Source: DASSUW01 sp963844405 (GTDB lineage: Bacteria; Actinomycetota; Thermoleophilia; Solirubrobacterales; Solirubrobacteraceae). From it: a stretch of DNA of 64,000 nucleotides. The stretch's first letter is position 1; each line of letters starts with the position of its first letter. Of the stretch, positions 26,395 through 34,309 are shown in pieces. A model generated the notes under the pieces. The model made no database searches. It saw only the letters and a list, made by a program, of their open reading frames with translations, and had not been told where the DNA came from. The stretch lies in contig CAWJNZ010000012.1 of the NCBI GenBank assembly GCA_963844405.1, forward strand, positions 558,001-622,000, given 5' to 3'. The position numbers and the translations under genes are program-made.

Positions 26395-29313
26395 ATGAAC
26401 ACCGAGCTCGACGTCCGGCTGTTGGGTCCGCTCGAAGTGGTGCTCACGGGCGGCAACGTCAATTTCGAGGGCGCCAAGCAGCGGAGGCTCTTCGTCGCCC
26501 TGGCGCTGTGCGCGCCCGAGCCGGTGGCCCTCGACACGCTCGTGGAGGCCGTGTGGGGCGAGCAGGCGCCGGACGGCCGCGAGCAGGCGCTGCAGAAGCA
26601 GATCTCCCGGCTGCGCGCCCGCGTCGGCGAGCATCTGCCGGTGCGCCGACGCGCCGCCGGCTATGCGCTCGAGATCGAGCGCGAGCAGATCGACAGCCGC
26701 CGCTTCGAGGCCCTGCTGGAGACCGCGCGCGCCGAGCGCTCCGGCGGCGACCCGGCCATCGCAGCCACGCAGCTCGGGGCGGCTTTGGCGCTGTGGCGTG
26801 GCCGCGCGCTCGCCGACCATCGATTCGACGAGTTCGCCCAGAGCGAGATCGCCCGCCTCGAGGAGCTGCGGCTGGAGGCCATCGAGGACCGCATCGCGGC
26901 GGAGCTGGCGCGCGGGCACGGGGTCGACCTCGGCGAGCTCCGCGCGCTCATGGCCGAGCAGCCGCTGCGCGAGCGGCTCCGCGGGCAGCTGATGCTGGCG
27001 CTCTATCGCGCCGGACGTCAGGCGGAGGCGCTGGAGGTGATGCGCGAGGGCCGGCGGCGGCTGGTCGACGAGCTCGGCCTCGAGCCGGGGCCGGAGCTGC
27101 GCCGGCTGGAGGCGATGATCCTCGCCCACGACCGCGAGCTGGAGGCGGAAGGTCCCGCCGGCGTGCTCGAGGCACCGCTCCCCGCGCTCACCAACGCGAC
27201 CATCGGCCGCGAGGGCGAGCTGGCGGAGATCGGCGCGCTGCTCGCGCGCGCTGACGTTCGGCTGCTGACGCTGGTCGGCACCGGCGGCGTAGGGAAGACC
27301 AGGCTGGCCCTGGAAGCAGCGCGCGCGGCCTACGGGCGCTTTCCCGGCGGCGTCGCGTACGCCGATATCGCCGCGGCCGAAGGCGCCCTGGTCACCGCCG
27401 CGGCCGCCGCGCTCGGCGTGGTGGCCGAGAGCCCGGCCGAGCTCGGCGAGCGCGTCGCCCGCATCACGCGCGGAGCGGCGTCGCTCCTGGTCCTCGACGG
27501 CGTCGAGCGCTTTCTCGCCGACGCCGCCCAGATCGCCCGGCTGCTCGCGGCCGTGCCGAACCTCACGGTGCTCGCGACCACCCGCGCGCCTCTCCGGCTG
27601 ACCGCCGAACATGCCTACGTCGTGCAGCCGCTGGCGGCCTCCAACGCGGCGGCGCTGTTCACGGCTCGCGTCGCCGCGGCCCGCCCCGACTGGGCCCTCG
27701 ACGAGGCGCTGGTCGACGCGATCTGCGCGCGGCTCGACGGGCTGCCGCTCGCCATCGAGCTGGCCGCCGACCGCGCACGGCTCCTCCCGCTGCGGGCCCT
27801 GCTCGAGCGCTTGGAGCGCCGGCTCGAGCTCCTGACCTGTGGGCCCCGCGACCTCCCCGAGCGCCAGCAGTCGCTGCGCGCGACGCTCGACTGGTCGTGG
27901 GACGTGCTCGACCCGGCGCAGCGGCAACTGCTAGCGCAGTTCAGCGTCTTCGAAGGCGGCGCGTCGCTGGACGCATGTCATGCCGTCTGCGACCCCGGAG
28001 GGCCGGTCGAGGTGCTGTTCGCGGGGATCCTCGACTGTACCTCGCTCGTCGTGGTGGAGGCGGGCGAGGACGCGGAGCCGCGGCTCGCCATGCTCGACTC
28101 CGTGCGCGAGTACGCCGCCGCCCAGGTCGACGATCTCGCTGCGGTCCGAGCACGCCACTCCGCGTTCTTCCTCGGCTACGCCGAGCGGGCGGCCGAGGCT
28201 GCCGCGCGCGCGGACCGGCGCGCGTGGCTGGCGCGGCTCGCGCGTGAGCGCGGCAACCTGCGGGCGGCGTTCGAGCGCCTGCTGCGCGTCGGCGCGGCCG
28301 AAGACGCGCTGCGGATCGCGATCGCGTTCGCCCGGACCTTGCCCTGGGATGCGCACGCGCACGAGGTGCGCGGTTGGCTCAGGCAGGCGCTGGAGGCGTT
28401 CGGCGGGTCGGCGAGTCCGCGGCGCGCCGCGGCGCTGTACTGGGACGGGCAGCTCGCGATCGCCCAGGCGCGCTTCGCCGAGGCCGAAGCGCCGCTGGAG
28501 CAGGCGCTCACTGCGGCGCAGGCCCTTGGTGACGCGGCGCTCGTGGCGCGCGCCATGGCGGCGCTCGGGCGCCGGGCGGTGCTGGTCGACTCACCCGCGG
28601 CGGCCGAGCTGTGCGAGACCTCGGTCGCGCTCGCCCGCGATCTCGGCGAGCCCGGGCTGCTGGCCGACGCGCTGCTCTCGCTGGCGGGCGCGTGCGAGCG
28701 CGCGGAGGCGTGGGACCGAGCCGCGGTCGTCGCCGACGACGCGCTCGCCCTCTACCGCGCGGTCGACGATCCGTACGGCGTCGCAAGTGCGCTCTCCGAG
28801 CAGGGCTGGTACGACATGGCCCACGGGCGGTTGGAGCGATCGGAGCGCCGGCTGAGCGAGGCGCTCGAGCTCCGCCGCCGGCTCGGCGACGACCGCCGGC
28901 TGGTGGAGCCGCTGATCGCCAACGCGTGGCTGGACCTCGCGCGGGGGAGCGGCGACGCCGCCCGGCGGGGCTTCCTCGACTGCCTCGCGCTGGCGCGCCA
29001 CGTCGGCGATCAGTTCAACGTCGCCGAGGCGCTGGCCGGACTCTCGAGCCGGGCAGCGCTGGACGGCGCCCACGTCGACGCCGCGCGGCTGGCGGGCGCG
29101 TCCGCGGCAATCCACGAGCGCATCGGCGCGCCGCCCTGGCAGTCGGTGACCGCCATGCACGAGCGTGCCCTCGAGGCCACCCGGCGCTCGCTCGGCGAGG
29201 AGGCCTTCGCGGCGCTGTTCGCCGAAGGCGGCCGCACCACGCCCGGCGACGCGGTCGCGCGCCCAGGCCGCTTCGTACGGGCGGCCGGCCAGCCCGCCGA
29301 TCTCGTCCGCTGA
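26395..29313 (+). CDS. AfsR/SARP-type transcriptional regulator with BTAD, NB-ARC and TPR-like domains
   Basis: A 972-residue regulator. Residues 5-95 form the OmpR-like DNA-binding domain (DVRLLGPLEVVL, GAKQRRLFVALAL, RRRAAGYALEI); 100-245 the BTAD helical domain (LYRAGRQAEALEVM, RRLVDELGLEPGPELRRLE); about 265-600 an NB-ARC ATPase with Walker A LVGTGGVGKTRLA near residue 295, Walker B ASLLVLDGVERFL and GLPLAIELAADRARLLP; the C-terminal 350 residues are TPR-like helices. Such proteins act as ATP-switched activators in actinobacteria. The start ATG has GGAGG at 7 bp. Its target is unknown; the divergent protease is the obvious candidate. Confidence 0.9.
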   Translation: MNTELDVRLLGPLEVVLTGGNVNFEGAKQRRLFVALALCAPEPVALDTLVEAVWGEQAPDGREQALQKQISRLRARVGEHLPVRRRAAGYALEIEREQIDSRRFEALLETARAERSGGDPAIAATQLGAALALWRGRALADHRFDEFAQSEIARLEELRLEAIEDRIAAELARGHGVDLGELRALMAEQPLRERLRGQLMLALYRAGRQAEALEVMREGRRRLVDELGLEPGPELRRLEAMILAHDRELEAEGPAGVLEAPLPALTNATIGREGELAEIGALLARADVRLLTLVGTGGVGKTRLALEAARAAYGRFPGGVAYADIAAAEGALVTAAAAALGVVAESPAELGERVARITRGAASLLVLDGVERFLADAAQIARLLAAVPNLTVLATTRAPLRLTAEHAYVVQPLAASNAAALFTARVAAARPDWALDEALVDAICARLDGLPLAIELAADRARLLPLRALLERLERRLELLTCGPRDLPERQQSLRATLDWSWDVLDPAQRQLLAQFSVFEGGASLDACHAVCDPGGPVEVLFAGILDCTSLVVVEAGEDAEPRLAMLDSVREYAAAQVDDLAAVRARHSAFFLGYAERAAEAAARADRRAWLARLARERGNLRAAFERLLRVGAAEDALRIAIAFARTLPWDAHAHEVRGWLRQALEAFGGSASPRRAAALYWDGQLAIAQARFAEAEAPLEQALTAAQALGDAALVARAMAALGRRAVLVDSPAAAELCETSVALARDLGEPGLLADALLSLAGACERAEAWDRAAVVADDALALYRAVDDPYGVASALSEQGWYDMAHGRLERSERRLSEALELRRRLGDDRRLVEPLIANAWLDLARGSGDAARRGFLDCLALARHVGDQFNVAEALAGLSSRAALDGAHVDAARLAGASAAIHERIGAPPWQSVTAMHERALEATRRSLGEEAFAALFAEGGRTTPGDAVARPGRFVRAAGQPADLVR

Positions 29314-29314
29314 T

Positions 29315-29392
29315 TCAGGACCGCGGCTGCGTCGGCACGCGGATGGCGAGCATCGCGACGTCGTCGCGCGGCGGCGCCCGCCCGCGCTCTTG
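29315..29392 (-). pseudogene. C-terminal remnant of a SpoIIE/PP2C-type phosphatase
   Basis: On the minus strand the short frame RGRAPPRDDVAMLAIRVPTQ ends at TGA 29315-29317. The block DD-V-A-M-L-A-I-R-V is the conserved last strand and metal-site motif of SpoIIE-type serine phosphatases, but nothing of the family precedes it; upstream on that strand lies the 5' region of the 1203-residue gene. It is a 25-residue gene tail left by a rearrangement that probably placed the unknown gene pair here. Confidence 0.45.
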
Positions 29393-29438
29393 ACGCCCAG
29401 CTGATAGCTTCGGCCTCCCGGCTGAAGGAGGCTCTGTC

Positions 29439-32400
29439 GTGGCTGCCGACAACCCGACGCAGGCCGTTCCGCAGTTCCGGATCCACGGCAGGGTGACCGT
29501 GAAGGAGTCCGGCGAGGCGGTTCGCGACATCGTGGTCGCGGTCTTCGACGCGGACACCGCGCAGCCGCAGCCGGACGCCGAGGCCGACGCCCCTGAGGGC
29601 ATGGACCGGCTCGGCTCCGTCCTCACCGACGCCGACGGCCGCTTCGAGCTCGTCGTCGAGCCGGCCGACTTCCGCCGCGGCGACCAGGAGACGCGTCCGG
29701 ACCTCGTCGTGACGGTGTACGCCCCGGAGGACAGCCGCGCGCCGGGCGATCCTTCTCCGCTACCGCCCCAGCAGCGGATCCTGCACGTGTCGCGCGTCCC
29801 GCGCGCCGACGCGGGGCGCACCGAGGCCTACGCCATCCGGCTGCTGCGCCCGCAGCTCGAGCGCTTCGGGATCCGGACCGGCGCCGCGGACGCAGAGGCC
29901 CCGCAGCGGTACACGGCCGCGGTCGCCCGCACCTGGGCCGCCCGCGAGGCCGTCGCCGCCGAGCTGCGGCCGCGCGTGCACGCGGAGGCCGCGAAGTCCC
30001 ACGCACGCCACGCCGACGCCGCGCGCCGGGTCGCCCGCCTCAGCGTGAGCGCCGCGAACCGCCCGGGGGACCTCTACACGGACGCGCCGCGCGCGCTCGC
30101 GCGAGCCCAGCGGATCGCGATCGAGCGCGGGCTCGCCCGGCTGGCGACGCGTGCCACCGGCGTGACGCTGCGGCTCACCGAGGACGAGCTCGAGGGGCTG
30201 GGGCTGCGCCTCGCCGGCGACGAGATCGAAGGCGAGGCGGACGCCTCCGCGGTCTTCGCGATCGTCTCCGAGCGCATGGGCGGGACGGACCTCGTCCGCG
30301 TCCGCGAGCTGGTCGACGGCCGCGTGCCGCCCGACGAGCTCGTGCCCAGCCTTGGGTCGCAGGTCGAGCCGGCGTCCCCGCTCATGGGCGGAGGCTCGGC
30401 CGACGCGGCGGATCCCAGCGCGGACGGCGCCACGCCGGAGGAGGCGCAGCAGGCGGTGCTCGCGCGCATCCTCGAGCAGCTCGCCGACGTCGACGACGAC
30501 GAGGGCGCCCGGCGGCCGGACGCCGGCGACGTGAGGGCCGCGGTCGACGCGCTCGAGCTGCGCGGCGGCCCCGCCGACGAGACGGCGCATCACGACTTCC
30601 ACGTGCTCCAGCTCGCCTTCCGGCACGTCTGGACGGAGGCGTTCGACTCGCGCCTGCGCGAGGCCGCCGGCGACCTCTACGACGCCGCGGTCCGCGTGGC
30701 GGAGGAGACGGGCGTCGAGGGGCCGTCCGCCGAGGCGATCGCCGACGTGAACGCGCTGCGCGACTTCATCAGCTCCGTGCGCGGCGAGGCGGGCGCGCTC
30801 GGGGCGCTGCAGCCGATTCCGGCCGCGGTCCGCGACCTGCTGCCCGAGCTGACCCAGGAGCAGTGGAACGCGCTGAGCCTCGAGCAGCAGCAGCAGGTCG
30901 AGCAGCTGGCCGAGCGCGCGCGGACGGGTGTGGGCGAGCGCACCGGGACCGTCGTCGTGCGCACGCCCACGGGCACGGGCGGGGGCGCCCGCGGCCGGCG
31001 CCCCGGGCGGATCGTCGTCAGCGCTCCCGAGGACCCCCGGACGGCGGCGGCGGCGATCGTGGCGCAGCCGGAGGGCGTCTTCGGCCGTGTCCAGCAGCTG
31101 ATCCTGGAGCTCGACGAGCGGCTGCGCGAGCCGTTCGCCTTCGACGTCTTCTCGCCCGGCTCGTACAACTTCGGGATCCTCGTGACCTACCGGCAGCGCT
31201 GGGAGCCGCTGACCTATCAGGCCGGCGACCTCGTCGCGACCATCCCGCTGGCGCCGGGGGAGTCGCGCAAGTTCTCCAAGCGCGAGGTGGTGCGGCGCAG
31301 CCGCGCCGAGAAGGAGGCCGAGAAGGCGCTGTCGGCGCGCGCCGAGGAGGCCTCGCAGACGCTCCGGGCCGAGTCGGAGATCATGCACAAGGCCTCGACG
31401 GCGACGAACTTCAAGATGACCGCCGAGGGGTCGTTCAACTTCGGCATCGCCGACATCACGTCCTCGCACGAGTTCGCCCGCGACCAGGCCGAGGAGTCGG
31501 CGCGCAACAAGCGCGACTTCCGGGAGGCGACGCTGCGGGCGTCGGCCGAGTACCGGCGCGAGCGGTCGCTCGAGGTCGAGAGCACGAACGCGTCGGAGCT
31601 CGAGTCCTCGACGTCGGGCGAGATCAGCAACCCCAACCTCGAGCTGACGGTGACGTACCTGCTGTACGAGCTGCAGCGCCGGTACCGGGTCGCCGAGCAC
31701 GTGCACCGGGTGCGGCCGGTGATCCTCGTGGCGCAGGACGTGCCCGCTCCCCACGAGATCGACGACGACTGGCTGCTCGCGCACCAGTGGATCCTGCGCC
31801 GCGTGCTGCTCGACGACTCGCTGCGGCCGGCGCTCGAGTCGCTCTCCGACGGCTTCGCGGGGAGCGAGGCGTCGATCGAGCTCAAGCGCGCGCACTGGGA
31901 GGCGCAGCGGGCGGTGGTCGCCAAGCTCGAGGCGCTCGTCGAGTCGCAGCTGGGGATGCGCGACGCCCTGCGGGAGACGCTCGTCCGCTCGGCGCTCGCC
32001 AAGGAGCTCGGCGAGGCCGCCGAGTCGACGACGGCCGAGGACGTGGGCGCGTTCCTCGTCACGGGGCCGGTCAGCCTTCTCTTCGGCTCCGAGGACGAGC
32101 GCGAGGCCGAGCGCCAGGAGGCGCTGCGGAAGGCGGCCGAGACGCGGCTGCAGTACGCCGAGCAGGCGCTGCAGGACGCCCAGAGCCGGCTGCGCGAGGC
32201 CGCCGACACGTTCGCGCAGGCGACGCAGAGCTACACGAAGGCGCTCGACGAGCAGCTGAACCGGCGCACGGCGATCGATCAGCTGCGCGTGCACGTCAAG
32301 CAGAACGTCCTGCACTACATGCAGGCGATCTGGGACCACGAGCCCGCCGACCAGCGCTTCTTCCGGCTGTACCGCACCGAGGTCAGGTGCCCGCGGCCGG

Positions 32401-33050
32401 ACGAGGCCTGCAAGGTCAAGGCCGTGAAGGTGCGCTCGATCGGGACCCATCCCGGCGACACGCGCGTCACCGTCCGCTTCCGCGAGCTCTGCGCGCCGGT
32501 GATCGACAGCCGGACGGTCGAGCTCGCCGAGATCGCCGACCTCGACTCACCGCTCGGCTACAAGGGCAACTCGATCATCTTCCCGCTCAAGGAGCCCTGC
32601 CACCTGACCACCTACATGATGAGCGAGTTCGTCGACGACTACTTCGGCGTCCGCGACCCCGATCCCGGCGGTGAGCACCGGCTCGAGGACCTGCTCGTCC
32701 ACGCGCAGGAGGTCTGGCACCACGAGGACACGACCGACGAGCAGCGGGAGGCGCTGCGGGAGGAGATCATCCGCCGCCTGAGCGAGCTGAGACGGTCGTC
32801 GGACGAGATCGTCGTGCCCTCGGGCCAGCTCTTCATGGAGGCGCTGCCCGGACGCCATCCGCTGCTCGAGGACTTCAAGCTCCGCCACCGCCGCGAGGAC
32901 CTCCACAACGCCCGCGCGCAGGTCCGGCGCGGCGAGCTGGAGAACCTGCGGCTGGCGTCACGGCTGCTCGCCGGCGAGCGGGAGGACCCGGACGTCGACC
33001 GGCGGATCGTGGTCGACGGCGCGGACGGCGTCGACGTCGACACCGGCTGA
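29439..33050 (+). CDS. 1203-residue protein of unknown function with N-terminal beta domain and long coiled coils
   Basis: GTG start with GGAGG close upstream. I do not recognise the whole protein. Residues 15-110 look like a transthyretin/carboxypeptidase-regulatory-type beta sandwich (IHGRVTVKESGEAV, GSVLTDADGRFELVV). Residues 120-500 are mainly helical; 505-525 form a Gly/Arg-rich linker. From about 568 comes FDVFSPGSYNFGILVTYRQR and DLVATIPLAPGESRKFSKRE, then long heptad-like helices (610-730 and 880-950) and a well-conserved-looking block (LELTVTYLLYELQRRYRVAE, RPVILVAQDVPAP). The last 250 residues contain RCPRPDEACKVK and KEPCHLTTYMMSEFVDDYFG. No signal peptide or membrane segment. The partner gene follows 9 bp later. 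Confidence 0.75.
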   Translation: MAADNPTQAVPQFRIHGRVTVKESGEAVRDIVVAVFDADTAQPQPDAEADAPEGMDRLGSVLTDADGRFELVVEPADFRRGDQETRPDLVVTVYAPEDSRAPGDPSPLPPQQRILHVSRVPRADAGRTEAYAIRLLRPQLERFGIRTGAADAEAPQRYTAAVARTWAAREAVAAELRPRVHAEAAKSHARHADAARRVARLSVSAANRPGDLYTDAPRALARAQRIAIERGLARLATRATGVTLRLTEDELEGLGLRLAGDEIEGEADASAVFAIVSERMGGTDLVRVRELVDGRVPPDELVPSLGSQVEPASPLMGGGSADAADPSADGATPEEAQQAVLARILEQLADVDDDEGARRPDAGDVRAAVDALELRGGPADETAHHDFHVLQLAFRHVWTEAFDSRLREAAGDLYDAAVRVAEETGVEGPSAEAIADVNALRDFISSVRGEAGALGALQPIPAAVRDLLPELTQEQWNALSLEQQQQVEQLAERARTGVGERTGTVVVRTPTGTGGGARGRRPGRIVVSAPEDPRTAAAAIVAQPEGVFGRVQQLILELDERLREPFAFDVFSPGSYNFGILVTYRQRWEPLTYQAGDLVATIPLAPGESRKFSKREVVRRSRAEKEAEKALSARAEEASQTLRAESEIMHKASTATNFKMTAEGSFNFGIADITSSHEFARDQAEESARNKRDFREATLRASAEYRRERSLEVESTNASELESSTSGEISNPNLELTVTYLLYELQRRYRVAEHVHRVRPVILVAQDVPAPHEIDDDWLLAHQWILRRVLLDDSLRPALESLSDGFAGSEASIELKRAHWEAQRAVVAKLEALVESQLGMRDALRETLVRSALAKELGEAAESTTAEDVGAFLVTGPVSLLFGSEDEREAERQEALRKAAETRLQYAEQALQDAQSRLREAADTFAQATQSYTKALDEQLNRRTAIDQLRVHVKQNVLHYMQAIWDHEPADQRFFRLYRTEVRCPRPDEACKVKAVKVRSIGTHPGDTRVTVRFRELCAPVIDSRTVELAEIADLDSPLGYKGNSIIFPLKEPCHLTTYMMSEFVDDYFGVRDPDPGGEHRLEDLLVHAQEVWHHEDTTDEQREALREEIIRRLSELRRSSDEIVVPSGQLFMEALPGRHPLLEDFKLRHRREDLHNARAQVRRGELENLRLASRLLAGEREDPDVDRRIVVDGADGVDVDTG

Positions 33051-33059
33051 GGTCGCGCC

Positions 33060-34295
33060 ATGCCGAACGGGGATCGCCGCCCGACGATGCGTCCGCCGAT
33101 CTCGGAGTCGGCGCTCCGCGAGCTGCGCCGGCGCCGCGCGCTCGCTCCGCAGGACGATCGCGGGACGCAGGACCGCGGGACGGCCGACCGCGGCACGGAT
33201 CGCGGCGGGCGCGGCCTCGAGCCGAGCGATGTGATGCTCGCGGGGTCTTCTCGCGACTCCGCACCGACCGGCTTCCGCTTCACGCTGCGGGAAGGCCTGA
33301 CGGTGAGCCCGCGCGGGCTGCGGCTCGAGTACCTCGCTCTCAAGCCGGAGTTCACCGGCGAGGCGGAGATCCGCTTCGGCAGCACGAACCCGCAGCTCGA
33401 GCTCATCCGGCGGCGCTCGAGCACCGAGCTCGAGATCCGGCGTCAGGTCGAGGAAGGCCTCGTCCAGACGCTGACCGTGCGCGTGCAGGACGCGCAGCTC
33501 GCGATGCTCGGCCGCTGCGCCGAGGCGATCGCGAGCGGCGGCGAGGGGGCCGGCGACGCCCTGCAGGCCGTCCTCGCGACCGAGCTGGCGCAGCACTACG
33601 AGATCGCCGATCTGGAGATCGAGCCGATCCCGGCGGAGGTGGTCGTCAACCCGTGGGCGGCGACCGCCTCCGTCTACTTCGTGCGGATCAGCGGAGAGTG
33701 GGAGCGGATCGTCTTCACGACCGAGATCCTCGGTGTGCCGGCCGAGGTCGCCCTCGTCGGCAGGATCACGCTCAAGGCCGGCATCACCGGCGGCGGGTGG
33801 AGCCGGATCGCCACCCTGCTCGCGACGCGACTGGGGCCCGCCATGAGCGCCGCGGCGTTCGAGGCGCTCTCCGCCCAGCTCGCGGTGCGCGGTGCGGTCA
33901 ACGGGCTCATCGGCCTGGCCAGTCCCGTCATCGTGCCGGCGGCGACCTTCGCGCTGACGGCCCTCATCGTCATCGCGTGGACCAACTACATGGAGGGGGT
34001 CCACGCGTACGCCGAGCTGGGCGGCTACCTCAACCAGTTCGCGTTCGGATACGTCCGCCGCGTCGCCTACCCCCGCGCCGGGCCGCACGCGTGGCGCGGC
34101 CAGACGGTCACCCCGAGCCAGGCCTACTGGCGCGACGCCGGCATCAGCGCCGCCGAAGCCGACCTCCGGCGCTACACGCCCGAGGTTCTCTACCAGAACC
34201 TCTACGTCGCCCTGGACTACGCCGGGAACGCGCAGGCCACCGTCGAGGACATCGCCACCAGGCTCGGCTTCCAGCTGTGGGAGGCACGCCGCTGA
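33060..34295 (+). CDS. 411-residue unknown protein with a hydrophobic segment, partner of the 1203-residue protein
   Basis: ATG 33060 follows the previous stop by 9 bp, so the two are co-transcribed. The N-terminal 55 residues are charged and disordered, with a DRGT repeat (DRGTQDRGTADRGTDRGG). A beta-rich region follows (FRFTLREGLTVSPRGLRLEY, TGEAEIRFGSTNPQLELI). Residues about 283-310 are strongly hydrophobic (LASPVIVPAATFALTALIVI) and could insert in a membrane. The C-terminal 90 residues contain many aromatics (WRGQTVTPSQAYWRDAG, LYQNLYVALDYAG). I recognise no family. Confidence 0.72.
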   Translation: MPNGDRRPTMRPPISESALRELRRRRALAPQDDRGTQDRGTADRGTDRGGRGLEPSDVMLAGSSRDSAPTGFRFTLREGLTVSPRGLRLEYLALKPEFTGEAEIRFGSTNPQLELIRRRSSTELEIRRQVEEGLVQTLTVRVQDAQLAMLGRCAEAIASGGEGAGDALQAVLATELAQHYEIADLEIEPIPAEVVVNPWAATASVYFVRISGEWERIVFTTEILGVPAEVALVGRITLKAGITGGGWSRIATLLATRLGPAMSAAAFEALSAQLAVRGAVNGLIGLASPVIVPAATFALTALIVIAWTNYMEGVHAYAELGGYLNQFAFGYVRRVAYPRAGPHAWRGQTVTPSQAYWRDAGISAAEADLRRYTPEVLYQNLYVALDYAGNAQATVEDIATRLGFQLWEARR

Positions 34296-34309
34296 GCGCG
34301 CGCTCAGCG
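34290..34309. terminator. 20-bp perfect palindrome shared by two convergent gene ends
   Basis: CGCTGAGCG-CG-CGCTCAGCG reads the same on both strands. The plus-strand stop TGA (34293-34295) lies in the left arm and the minus-strand stop (34304-34306) in the right arm, so both genes end inside one palindrome. It can fold as a hairpin in either transcript and probably serves as a bidirectional terminator or 3'-end stabiliser. There is no U-tract. Confidence 0.5.

Noticed and set aside
29760..32450. 896-codon minus-strand frame opposite the 1203-residue gene
   Set aside because: Low-complexity Arg/Leu/Val/Gly translation without motifs; mirrors codon bias of the plus-strand gene, which has good ribosome site and domain structure.
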